Positions 1 through 8,000 of a stretch of DNA of 64,000 bases are shown piece by piece. The stretch's first letter is position 1. Every line of letters starts with the position of its first letter. The notes under the pieces are model-generated. The model had not been told where the DNA came from and searched no databases. It saw only the letters and a list, made by a program, of their open reading frames with translations. The stretch is taken from NCBI RefSeq assembly GCF_030518215.1, contig NZ_JAULRT010000035.1:1-64000 (forward strand), given 5' to 3'. This stretch comes from Gilvimarinus algae (GTDB lineage Bacteria > Pseudomonadota > Gammaproteobacteria > Pseudomonadales > Cellvibrionaceae). A program made the translations under genes and the position numbers.

Positions 1-59
1 TCGGCAATAAATGTAAGTTTCTGGTTCATAGGCGTTGTCTCTTTCCAAGGCATAGGCAC

Positions 60-400
60 CTCCACATGGCAGTGCCTATCAGTTTAAAAACTGTTACCTA
101 TGTATGTAGACAAAGGTGTAACCTATGAATGGGTACGTACACCCCGGTTCACGGCCCGTCGGGCTCCCTCCTTCCGGCCAATTTTTGAGGGCCGTATCGA
201 CGCGCCTCGGCCCAGGCCGCCCTCTCTTGCTGTGCAATTCACCTTGTCCCTTGCGCGGCGATACTTGCGTGAGCGTCCTGCTCACTTACCCACAAAAATA
301 GGCCTCCATTCGGCTCGTTCTCAGGGGAAATGGGTGCCGGACTCTAGCTTCTTTTTCTTTCTCGAGAAAATTGGGGCACGATGATTTTTCCATTTATTTT
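60..400. mobile_element. possible insertion-sequence remnant, no intact gene
   Basis: I see no convincing gene here. Two near-identical 14-mers lie at 93-106 and 118-131 (gttacctatgtatg and gtaacctatgaatg). Repeated gttacctatg-type words followed by a GC-rich stretch resemble the outer ends of some IS21/IS481-like insertion sequences, but that is from memory of the pattern and not a match I can prove. Short open frames on both strands lack ribosome sites. The block abuts a broken integron cassette, which fits an insertion or deletion at the edge of the array. Confidence 0.3.
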
Positions 401-449
401 CATCTCCCCCACTTATGCGTATGAATTGTAAGGCCTGCCCCTCATCTAC

Positions 450-456
450 GTTAGAT
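450..456 (-). repeat. half attC site (R''-type core) after the flavin reductase gene
   Basis: On the minus strand the heptamer ATCTAAC fits the RYYYAAC consensus of an attC R'' core. It lies directly after the flavin reductase stop codon, where the attC of a cassette should begin. No matching GTTRRRY core follows, so the rest of the site appears lost. Confidence 0.35.
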
Positions 457-458
457 GA

Positions 459-1061
459 TCACGGCCTGGGCATTTCCAACAAGCTCGTGGTCAAACTATA
501 AAAATCAGCACCCATCTTGCCCACACTATCAAGCTTCCCTTGATTGATTTTCATGCCCTCCAGGATAGAGTCATCTATATAGATGTGAGATACGTTCATA
601 AGCACAACACTACCACCCGAAGGAAGACTGCTAATTCTAAGCACTTCACGAAGGTTGCATTCGTATCTAACAGGAGCTTCTTTCACAGACAACGGCTTTA
701 CAGAATGGCTCATACAATACTCAATATCTGCGAATTCAAATTCACTCTGGCTTGCCGGAAGCGACGCGCAAGATAGATTCATTTTCTCGAGTAACTTTTC
801 ATTAACCACATGAATCACACACTCCTTCGTTTCTAATATATTCGCCAATGTATTCTTATCTCCACCTTCCATAGGGTTTACCTGAGAAAACCACAGTACA
901 GGTGGGCTACAGCTTGCAACATTGAAAAATGAATACGGGGCAATGTTAGCGACTCCATTCTTACTTAATGTGCTAATCCACGCTATTGGTCTCGGTGTGA
1001 CTCCTCCAACAAGAAAGCGATATATTTCCTGGGAGCTAAGTGATTCGACATCAAAAAACAT
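459..1061 (-). CDS. flavin reductase-like FMN-binding protein (DIM6/NTAB family)
   Basis: This 200-residue protein matches the flavin reductase-like split-barrel family (PF01613, COG1853). The N-terminal pattern 'GGVTPRPIAWISTLSKNG' followed by 'NIAPYSFFNVAS' and 'PPVLWFS' is the usual FMN-binding region of that family. Length is typical. Such proteins bind FMN and may supply reduced flavin or carry out small reductions; the substrate is unknown. The gene sits alone on the minus strand between attC-like sequences, so it is probably an integron cassette gene. Base composition is more AT-rich than the backbone, which fits recent acquisition. Confidence 0.8.
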   Translation of the reverse strand: MFFDVESLSSQEIYRFLVGGVTPRPIAWISTLSKNGVANIAPYSFFNVASCSPPVLWFSQVNPMEGGDKNTLANILETKECVIHVVNEKLLEKMNLSCASLPASQSEFEFADIEYCMSHSVKPLSVKEAPVRYECNLREVLRISSLPSGGSVVLMNVSHIYIDDSILEGMKINQGKLDSVGKMGADFYSLTTSLLEMPRP

Positions 1062-1222
1062 ATTTTAAGTACCAAATTCAAAGAATTACTACGATCTCAC
1101 TTCGAAAATAATATTCCCCACTAAAACCGGACACTGGTTGAAGCGCACATATGCGAATATTGATCTTCATAGGCTCTTGGAGTCTTGTAGCCCTGCGAGC
1201 TTTATCTTCAGTGGCTGTGTTT

Positions 1223-1229
1223 GTTAGCC
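1223..1229 (-). repeat. half attC-like core overlapping the HIT stop codon
   Basis: The minus strand reads GGCTAAC, then AAACACAGCC, at the end of the HIT gene. This is how an attC R'' end commonly looks. The next 160 bases up to the flavin reductase start contain no GTTRRRY partner, so the site seems interrupted or decayed. The rest of this gap holds no gene. Confidence 0.3.
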
Positions 1230-1574
1230 ATTTTGGACTTCAGCCAGAATCTTTTTCTGGGTCAAATCAAGATCCTTAAGACTAGCTGGCTTGGCTCTCT
1301 CCGGATTTAGCTCGTTCCCGGAGTATACAGGGACCAAGTGAACATGGGCATGATCGACACCGAAGCCCTCAACAGCTATGCCAACTTTCGGCGCGCCAAA
1401 CGCGTTCTTCAACCCACGGCGAAGATGTTTTACAGCTTGCCATAACTCGTGATAGCGCTCATCAGTTAGCTCATCAATATCCGGCACCTGCTCGTAGGGA
1501 ATGACAAGTAGGTGGCCGGGGTTAATCGGGCAAATATCAAGAATGGCTATGATGCGATTCGAGTTCCAAACCAC
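1224..1574 (-). CDS. HIT family hydrolase, short N-terminus
   Basis: This is a histidine-triad nucleotide hydrolase/transferase-like protein. The signature 'HAHVHLVP' is intact near residue 76, and 'DICPINPGHLLVIP' is the usual preceding block. At 116 residues it lacks the first 20-25 residues common in the family (the FC..I..GE region). Translation probably starts at GTG 1574, because an in-frame TAG lies four codons upstream and the nearby ATG is out of frame. HIT proteins cleave nucleoside phosphoramidates or dinucleoside polyphosphates; the substrate here is unknown. The gene follows an attC site on the same strand and is probably a cassette gene. The short start could mean an alternative form or a decayed gene. 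Confidence 0.75.
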   Translation of the reverse strand: MVWNSNRIIAILDICPINPGHLLVIPYEQVPDIDELTDERYHELWQAVKHLRRGLKNAFGAPKVGIAVEGFGVDHAHVHLVPVYSGNELNPERAKPASLKDLDLTQKKILAEVQNG

Positions 1575-1628
1575 ATGAGCCTATTCTTCCATCCGAATAA
1601 TTTTAGTGAAAATGGAATCCATAATATT

Positions 1629-1724
1629 GGCTAACGCTTAAGCTCATCCGCACTTCACGCAGACCGCCTGAAGCGGCAGCCTAAGGTGGACTGGGTCAAC
1701 TGCGGGCGCGGCGCATTGTTAGGC
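1629..1724 (-). repeat. attC recombination site (integron cassette boundary)
   Basis: On the minus strand the site opens with GCCTAAC (1718-1724) followed by AATGCGCCGCG, and closes with GATGAGCTTAAGCGTTAGCC (1629-1648). These match the R''/L'' and L'/R' parts of integron attC sites. The interior is an imperfect palindrome with matching GC-rich arms. It sits four bases past the stop of the gene at 1729-2205, as the attC of that cassette should. Length of about 96 bases is within the known range. Confidence 0.75.
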
Positions 1725-1728
1725 GGCA

Positions 1729-2205
1729 TTACCTGACTGATCTCAGACAACGATTATCTTCTTTGTAATCTGGACGCCTAAACTGCCGAATTGCTTTTGC
1801 GTTATAAGCCTCAACCTTTGACAGCGGAATCCCGCGCCCTTCTCGGCTAGAGACAAGTTCGACGATTCTTTCGAAAACCTCACTGGAGAGCGAGAACATA
1901 CCGTCACTTGATTGTATCCAGTGATCCCCTATATAAACTGTGCTTTCTCCAGATCGACTCAGCATCCTCAACTCATACATCGGGCTGGACAAACCAACCT
2001 CATCTTCCTTCGCCCCGCTAAGGCCATCCGCAATCAGCGCGCGCAGCTCGTAGAACGCACAAAAATGTGCGTAGACAATTCCCTCCGATTCGTTGAGCAC
2101 GACTATCCTTTGGGCAGTTGAGGCCTCGTCAATGCTGTTCGACCTTGCCGTGCCCACAGCCAAATAGAGAAGTATCGAGATCATTATCAGGGATAGATGC
2201 TTCAT
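1729..2205 (-). CDS. secreted protein of unknown function (cassette gene)
   Basis: I do not recognise this 158-residue protein. It begins with a clear signal peptide: 'MKHLSLIMISILLYLAVG' is hydrophobic after a Lys-His pair, with probable cleavage near residue 22. The mature part is mixed polar, with no low complexity. It has one Cys in the middle (AHFC) and one near the C-terminus (NRCLRSV), so a disulfide is possible. The gene is followed within a few bases by an attC site and preceded by another attC-like stretch, so it is very likely an integron cassette. Genes of unknown function are the rule in environmental cassettes. Periplasmic location is inferred from the signal. Confidence 0.7.
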   Translation of the reverse strand: MKHLSLIMISILLYLAVGTARSNSIDEASTAQRIVVLNESEGIVYAHFCAFYELRALIADGLSGAKEDEVGLSSPMYELRMLSRSGESTVYIGDHWIQSSDGMFSLSSEVFERIVELVSSREGRGIPLSKVEAYNAKAIRQFRRPDYKEDNRCLRSVR

Positions 2206-2331
2206 TCATCACCTCTTCAGTACCAATACGCATCCGTAGAGTCTAAACGTACAGCCTCGCTAAGTCGGGTTGCCGTGATATGTGTCTATCGCATATTCGT
2301 ACTTTTCTTAAGTCAATTTGGTAACTTGGCC

Positions 2332-2413
2332 GTCTAACGCCCGCATTTTAGGCTGGGTTAGAGCGCAGCAGCCACAACGTAAAGCCGTCGCCCTGATGGC
2401 GTTTTTTTAGGCA
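2332..2413 (-). repeat. degenerate attC-like site after the beta-lactamase
   Basis: The minus strand has GCGTTAGAC (R'-type core, 2332-2340), with GCTCTAACCC at 2355-2364 and GCCTAAA at 2406-2412 as candidate partners. The inner pair forms an imperfect 13-bp hairpin, which would be shorter than typical attC sites. The outer pair gives a normal length but a poorer core. Its position between two minus-strand cassette-type genes supports an attC; the exact boundaries are uncertain. Confidence 0.5.
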
Positions 2414-2453
2414 TTTTTTCGAGTTTAGAATCACCGAAAAGTTAATTTGTTCA

Positions 2454-3356
2454 CTAACTTACAGCCCATTCGGCAGCAATCTTCCCCACTTCAGCAAGCA
2501 CAGCTTCATGCCTCGCCTCTACCTTTTCTGTGTATTCACCGCTGTCAAAATACGCTGCAATGATAATTGGGTTCTTGCCGGGCGGAAAAGTGATAGCGAC
2601 GTCATTGCACTTGTTGGTCGTCCCCTCGTCGCGCCCAGTACCAGTCTTGTTCCCAGTACGCCATTCAATGGGGAGGCCGGCTCGTAGCCGCCTCGCACCG
2701 GTGGTTGTATTTCGCGTCCACCCCAGAAGTCGTTCGCGCGAATTGTTTCTTAAAATATCGCCCGTCAGAATTCCGCTGACAAGTTGTGCATAAGCGAGAG
2801 GTGAGGTGGTGTCGCGTGTATCGGCGGAGAGAACCAAACCAAGATCCGGCTCATAGCGATCAAGGCGGGTCACCGTATCGCCCATTTCCCGGAACTTCAC
2901 GGTGACCGCTTTCGGGCCACCTAGGCGCTTAACCAAAAGATTGGCGGCAACACCATCACTCATTTCTTGAGCCGCCTGCGCCAGAGTGGCGATACTCAGA
3001 CCGCCCTTGCCGAGATTTTTACGGGTAACTGGCGCCCAAGGAAGAAGATCTGTTTCTGAATACTGCAATATCTCCTCTAGGTTCAAGCGCCCGTTGTCTG
3101 ATTCGCGCAGACATACGGCAACCATTGCTAGTTTGAATGTTGAGCACATAGCAAAGCGTTCCTCGATGCGGTTGCCGCTGATTTCGCCTGTGACTGTGTC
3201 AAGAAAACAAACGCCGAGGCGCGCGTGACCCACTTCTAAAGCCCGAAGCCGCTCGGCAGCATCGAAGCGACGCTTAGCGGGTTTTGCCGCAGCAGGCACG
3301 GACAGCAGTGAGCTAACCGCTATAGATGTAATCAAAAAGTCACGTCTTTTTAGCAT
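2454..3356 (-). CDS. class A beta-lactamase with Tat-type signal
   Basis: This is a serine beta-lactamase (class A) of 300 residues. The catalytic S-T-F-K is at residues 72-75 in 'MCSTFK', the general-base Glu is in 'RYEPDLG' near 169, and the K-T-G is at 237-239. Departures from the common pattern are SDG (133-135) instead of SDN, Gly instead of Asn just after the Glu motif (the Ambler-170 position, as in GES-1), and a Cys directly before the active Ser. The N-terminus 'KRRDFLI' followed by a hydrophobic stretch is a twin-arginine-like export signal. The gene lies between attC-like sites on the same strand, so it is probably an integron cassette. The hydrolytic spectrum cannot be told from sequence; Cys before Ser occurs in several carbapenemases but is not proof. 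Confidence 0.9.
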   Translation of the reverse strand: MLKRRDFLITSIAVSSLLSVPAAAKPAKRRFDAAERLRALEVGHARLGVCFLDTVTGEISGNRIEERFAMCSTFKLAMVAVCLRESDNGRLNLEEILQYSETDLLPWAPVTRKNLGKGGLSIATLAQAAQEMSDGVAANLLVKRLGGPKAVTVKFREMGDTVTRLDRYEPDLGLVLSADTRDTTSPLAYAQLVSGILTGDILRNNSRERLLGWTRNTTTGARRLRAGLPIEWRTGNKTGTGRDEGTTNKCNDVAITFPPGKNPIIIAAYFDSGEYTEKVEARHEAVLAEVGKIAAEWAVS

Positions 3357-3409
3357 CGCTTGATCCTATTTTGGCTAATTATTTTCCATGCTATCTGGGG
3401 AACTTGGAG

Positions 3410-3495
3410 CGCTAACGTCGCCAACATTCGCGACTTTTTTGTGAAGGCAAAGCCGTAGCGAAAAAGTTGTCGCAATGCTTGGCCTTGTTATTTGC
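3410..3495 (-). repeat. attC recombination site upstream of the beta-lactamase
   Basis: On the minus strand the site opens with AATAACAAGGCC and closes with GGCGACGTTAGCGC. Between them lie two long imperfect inverted arms: TGCGACAACTTTTTCGC pairs with the reverse of the ACAAAAAAGTCGCGA stretch around a short loop. This folded-arm design with a GTTAG end is typical of attC sites, especially the larger ones of marine integrons. It implies that another cassette, now lost or unrecognised, once preceded the beta-lactamase. Confidence 0.7.
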
Positions 3496-3601
3496 GGGCA
3501 CGGAATATAAAGCACTTCTGAGAATACGAAGAAGCTGCATTAACCCGTGAACGGAACTGGAGGAAACGCGGAACGAAGAGAGTATTGATGACTCTTTCTT
3601 T

Positions 3602-3674
3602 ACCTTAAGACTAAGTGCCTGTCCCCTGATGCAAACCACGGACTTGCACAGTGGCAGGCACTTAGTCTTAAGGT
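3602..3674. repeat. perfect 20-bp inverted repeat around a 33-base loop
   Basis: Positions 3602-3621 and 3655-3674 are exact reverse complements (arms contain ctaagtgcctg and caggcacttag). The loop holds a further ccac...gtgg pair. The word aagtgcctgtccc is reminiscent of palindromic repeats linked to REP-associated transposases in gammaproteobacteria, which is recollection only. An open frame across it also overlaps the attC and is not credible. Confidence 0.7.
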
Positions 3675-3742
3675 CTAAAACAGAGTAATAGGCTGTCAAT
3701 TCCATTTCCAATATTTTTTCCGAATGTCGATTAGCACACTTA

Positions 3743-3760
3743 TACTGTTTTTATATACAG
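3743..3760. promoter_or_regulatory. LexA-like (SOS) operator
   Basis: The sequence tactgtttttatatacag has the CTGT-N8-ACAG core of the gammaproteobacterial LexA box, with an AT-rich centre and a flanking TA. It lies just beyond the promoter-proximal end of the cassette array. Integron integrase genes are often LexA-controlled, but no integrase follows here. It could control leftward transcription toward the beta-lactamase; a TTGACA hexamer on the minus strand lies at 3694-3699. Confidence 0.55.
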
Positions 3761-4280
3761 CATTATTAAATTCTTGTGCTAAGCTTACTTTACCCACCGC
3801 GTTTCATCTGGCAAATAACCTTTGTATATCGCGCATGCGCAATATCAATCCTTGAAAATGCCTCAGGAATATAGCGCAAGCTTTTGACTTTTCAGCTATT
3901 TAATCGGTATTTAAGTTCTGGGAAGGGGAAGCAAAGCGTGCGTGCGCATTATCTCGCGCACGGCGGTCTTGTTATCTAACCTTCCGATCTGGTTAAGCGT
4001 TTGACTATAAACGTTTTTTTGTATATTGAAAACTGTAAAGCGTGCGCGCCCATCGGGCAAAGCGCGCGCCTTGAGCCACGCCATCTTAATATACCTGTAC
4101 AAACACTCAGTTCAAAAATGATATCTTATGCGCCAGAAGGGCCATTTATTAAGCGAAGTAAAAGACGTCCGTGATGGTGCACAGCGCTTAGCCATTGGAC
4201 AAAAGAATGATCGATAGCGTTAAATTCAAAGCAGCGAACATTTTCTTTCGCTGAAAACCCAACAATACAGGATTCAGTGT
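3761..4280. other. intergenic stretch without a recognisable gene
   Basis: The region is AT-rich, with two local GC-rich segments repeating aaagcgtgcg (near 3941 and 4037) that can form hairpins. A gttagataacaag-like word on the minus strand near 3972-3984 resembles an attC core but lacks a partner. Short open frames on both strands have no ribosome site or family resemblance. I see no integrase fragment. Confidence 0.4.
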
Positions 4281-4586
4281 ATGACGACATTATCGGGCGG
4301 CCTTGTACACCAAGTACCCGCAGACTTGGCCGACGCCCTAACCGAGTCAGAACACACCAGAGACCTTTGGGAAAGCCTGACACCTATTGGCCGGAATGAG
4401 TTTATCTGCTGGATAGAAGACGCCAAGCAGGAGAAGACTCGGGTAAAGCGTATTCACCGCGCCATGGAAGAGCTGCTTGAAGGAAAGAAAAGGCCGTGCT
4501 GCTGGCCTGGCTGCATTCACCGCACCGACAAAAAGCCTGGCAAATGGCAACAGGATGTATTGATCGACAAAAAGCCCAGAAAATAA
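4281..4586 (+). CDS. small YdeI/OmpD-associated family protein
   Basis: This 101-residue protein fits the short form of the YdeI/OmpD-associated family (OmdA-type domain, PF13376). The core runs from 'LTPIGRNEFICWIEDAKQ' to 'ETRVKRIHRAMEELLEGK', followed by a Cys-rich 'CCWPGCIHR' tail common in the short members. The N-terminal 'VHQVPADLADAL' is also typical, so the gene seems complete. A weak ribosome site (cagga) precedes the ATG. Its molecular role is not established; larger relatives are linked to resistance to cationic peptides. Orientation is opposite to the adjacent cassette genes, so it probably lies outside the array. Confidence 0.75.
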   Translation: MTTLSGGLVHQVPADLADALTESEHTRDLWESLTPIGRNEFICWIEDAKQEKTRVKRIHRAMEELLEGKKRPCCWPGCIHRTDKKPGKWQQDVLIDKKPRK

Positions 4587-4668
4587 AAGATGACTCATAT
4601 GGAAGATGAGACTGGCGGATGACCATCAGCTCAAGCCTTGGCAAGCGAGCAATCGCAACCTCCCCTAG

Positions 4669-4827
4669 GCGGAATTTAACATCGATGAACTATGGCGCAT
4701 TAAAGGCAACTGTCCCGCTCAGGAGGCGTATAAGAAACTCGGTGTTGTCGCATCAAACCTGGAAAGAATGTTTACCCAACTGACAGGCAATCGATTGTAC
4801 GAATGTCTCTACGCCAAAACTCCCTAG
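4669..4827 (+). pseudogene. open frame without a start, likely gene fragment
   Basis: A 52-codon open frame lacks any ATG, GTG or TTG in its first 30 codons. It encodes a protein-like sequence with a sensible composition ('IDELWRIKGNCPAQEAYK', ending 'NRLYECLYAKTP'). I do not recognise the family. It may be the 3' end of a lost gene. The rest of 4587-5038 shows no gene; the part nearest 5038 is presumably the promoter of the next gene. Confidence 0.25.
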
Positions 4828-5038
4828 CCAATTACAAAGGCAGAAGGTAATTTCTGCCGGCGCATTCATTGTGAAAAGCGGCTCTTAATTGGAAGCATCC
4901 ACCACAACCCCCACCATCAAGAAACGTTAATTCACCTTTTCGCGTTTATGAAAACGTATTCAATGCCTCCGCATCCCTCGTCCGCTGTGGCAAACTGAGT
5001 CTATTATCAGAGCACACCAATAATAACCGGAGAGACTC

Positions 5039-8000
5039 ATGCAACCGACTTTTCGCCGCACGGCCCTGGCGGCCTTGCTGGCCGCAGGCCCACTGCTGAG
5101 CGCCTGCCAGCCAGAGCAACCCTCTGACCAAACTCAGGTGACCAGCCCCTCGATGACGGGTGAGATGATCGCCTTTCGCTCGGTGCTGGACGACAAGCCG
5201 CGCGTATTAACACTGCGCCTCGGCGATGACTTAAGTGCCGCTTACGATACCGCGGCCGGTACGCTGTACAAGGTATGGGACGGCCAGGTGGCGTTTTCCG
5301 GCGCGGTCTACGATCAAAAGCACGGGCCGCAACCGGCAACGCCGGGGCGCGATTACCTGCGCAGTGAAACCGCTAAATGGCAAGGCGGCATCCGCTATCT
5401 CGGCCACCGTTTAAATGGCGATACGCCGGTACTGCTCTACGGCAATGACACCCTCAGCATTGAAGAAACCCCGAGTTATGAGTGGCAGGGCGAGACGGCG
5501 GTATTCACCCGCCGCTTTCACGTGAAAGGCGGCAGCGCGGCGCTGAGCGCTCTTGAGCTGCCGGAGCAATACAACGTGAGCGGCAGCGGCGCGATCAGTG
5601 GCGATACCCTGACGCTGAACGAGGGCGAGACGACGCTGACGCTCCACTACCCGCCGCTGCCCGAGCAGCGCGACGCCGAGCCTGAGGCCGCCGCTCTGCA
5701 CCCCGGTGAAGCGCAAATCGCAGGCAGCGACTGCGCGGCCTGCCACAACGCTGAGGTGAAAACCGTCGGCCCGTCTTACCAGGCCATTGCCCAGCGCTAC
5801 GCCAATGAGGCCGATGCCGCCGCCATGCTCGCGCAAAAAATCATTGATGGCGGCGCGGGTAACTGGGGCCAGGTGCCCATGTCGCCGCACCCGAATCTGG
5901 CGCAGGAAGATGCTTCGGCCATGGCCGAGTATATTCTTTCACTAAAACCCGCCGCCCCGGCAGCGGCCACCGGTGAAGGCCCCATGGCGCAACCGGCGGT
6001 GGCGGTGAACCTGAAAGACGAAACGCCCCTGCTGGATGAGAACACCCCGGGCGCGCTGTTTTACCTGCATTACTTTTCCGGCGACCAGCCCAATGTTGAG
6101 GTGCTGCGCACCACACCGCCGGCGCTGGGCGCACTCAGTAGGCAAATTCATTTGCCCAGCATTGATGCCTTTGAGCCGATCAAAGAGCGCTTCGCCTATC
6201 AGGTGAAAACGAATTTAAAACTGGATAAACCCCTGACCACCACCTTGCGGCTGGTGAGCGACGACGGCTCCTATTTGTACCTGAACGGCGAGCTGGCCAT
6301 TAACCACTGGGGCTTTCACGGCCCCGACCCCAAGGATACCGAGATCTCCCTCGAAGCTGGGCTACACCCGCTGGAGATTATTTTCTTCCAGGGCACCTCG
6401 GGTGCGGCGCTGTCACTGCAATGGAAAAATCCGCAAACCGGCGAGTTTGAACTGGTGCCCGAGTCCATGCTGCTGGCCACCCCCAATGACGTGCGAACCG
6501 TAGAACCCGTAGTCACCGACCCGGACATTGTGAAAACCGTGCCGGGGGATCAGCGCGAAGTGGCCGGTGTTCATCCCTCGTTTGATGTGCACCAGGCGCG
6601 CCCCGAGGCCTTTGAGCCCATGGTGGGCGGGCTGGACTTTTTGCCCGACGGCCGGCTGGTGGTTTCCACCTGGGACCCGGAGGGCTCGGTGTACATTGTC
6701 TCCAACTGGGAGGCGCCCGCCGAACAGATTGAGGTCAAGCGCATTGCCCGCGGCCTGGCCGAACCGCTCGGTGTAAAAGTGGTGGACGGCGACATTTACG
6801 TGCTGCAAAAACAGGAGCTGACCCGGCTGGTGGATTTGAACGGCGATGAAATCATCGACGAGTACCGCCTGCTCGCCAACGACTGGTCGGCAACAGCCAA
6901 CTTTCACGAGTTTGCCTTTGGCCTGGAGTACCGGGACGGGTATTTTTACGGTGCCCTGGCCACCGCGATTTTACCGGGCGGCGCCAGCGCCGATCCGCAG
7001 GCACCGGATCGCGGCCACGCGTTTAAAGTGCACAAAGACACGGGCGAGGTCAGCATGGTGGCCTCGGGCCTGCGCACCCCCAACGGCATTGGCTTTGGCA
7101 TTGACGGCGAACTGTTTATCGCCGATAACCAGGGCGACTGGCTGCCCTCCAGCAAAATCATTGAGCTGACCGAGGGCGCCTGGTACGGCTCGCGCTCGGT
7201 GGATTTTGAGGGCACCGCCAACCTAACCGAAACCCTGCCGGTGGTCTGGCTACCGCAGGATGAAATTGGCAACTCACCGGCCGAGCCGGCGCCGCTGAAC
7301 ATCGGCCCTTATCAAAACCAGATGATTCACGGCGAGGTCACCCACGGTGGTATCAAGCGGGTGTTTGCCGAGCGCATTAACGGCCGCCTGCAGGGCGCGG
7401 TGTTTCGTTTTACCCAGGGGCTGGAAGCCGGTGTCAATCGCCTGGAATGGGCGCCGGATGGCTCGCTGATCGTGGGCGGTGTGGGCAACCCGGGTAACTG
7501 GGCCCACGCCGGCGGCAAGTGGTACGGCCTGCAGCGGCTGAGCTACAACGGCGAAACCACCTTTGAAATGCTCAGCGTCAGCGCCCGCAGCGACGGCTTT
7601 GAAATCACCTTTACGGAGCCTGTGAAAGCGGGGCAGAACATTACCGCCGAAGACTTTGAAATTGTTCAGTGGCGCTATGAACCCACCGGCGAATACGGCG
7701 GCCCCAAGCTCGATAAAGGTCCGCTTGAGGTGGAGACCTTTTCGCTCTCGCCCGATCGCACGCGCGCCCAGTTTAAGCTGGCCGGGCTCAAAGAAAATCA
7801 CATGGTGTATTTTCGTATCAAGCGTCCCTTTGTCAGCGCCAGCGACCAGGAGCTGTGGACCACCGAGGCCTGGTACACCCTCAATGCCCTGCCCACCGAT
7901 AAGCCGGTGAGCATTAATGAAGACTACTCGGTGAGCCACAATGCCCTGACGCCGGCGGAACAGGCAGACGGCTGGCAACTGTTGTTTGACGGCGAAAGCC

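Noticed and set aside
1115-1145. IS3-like end (ccactaaaaccggacactgg)
   Set aside because: The word recalls IS3-type termini but no partner end, target duplication or transposase is near.
3412-3711. 99-codon minus-strand open frame
   Set aside because: It runs through the attC site and the 20-bp inverted repeat and has no family resemblance.
3911-4383. Two minus-strand open frames (63 and 85 codons)
   Set aside because: No ribosome site; one overlaps the YdeI-like gene; composition is not protein-like.
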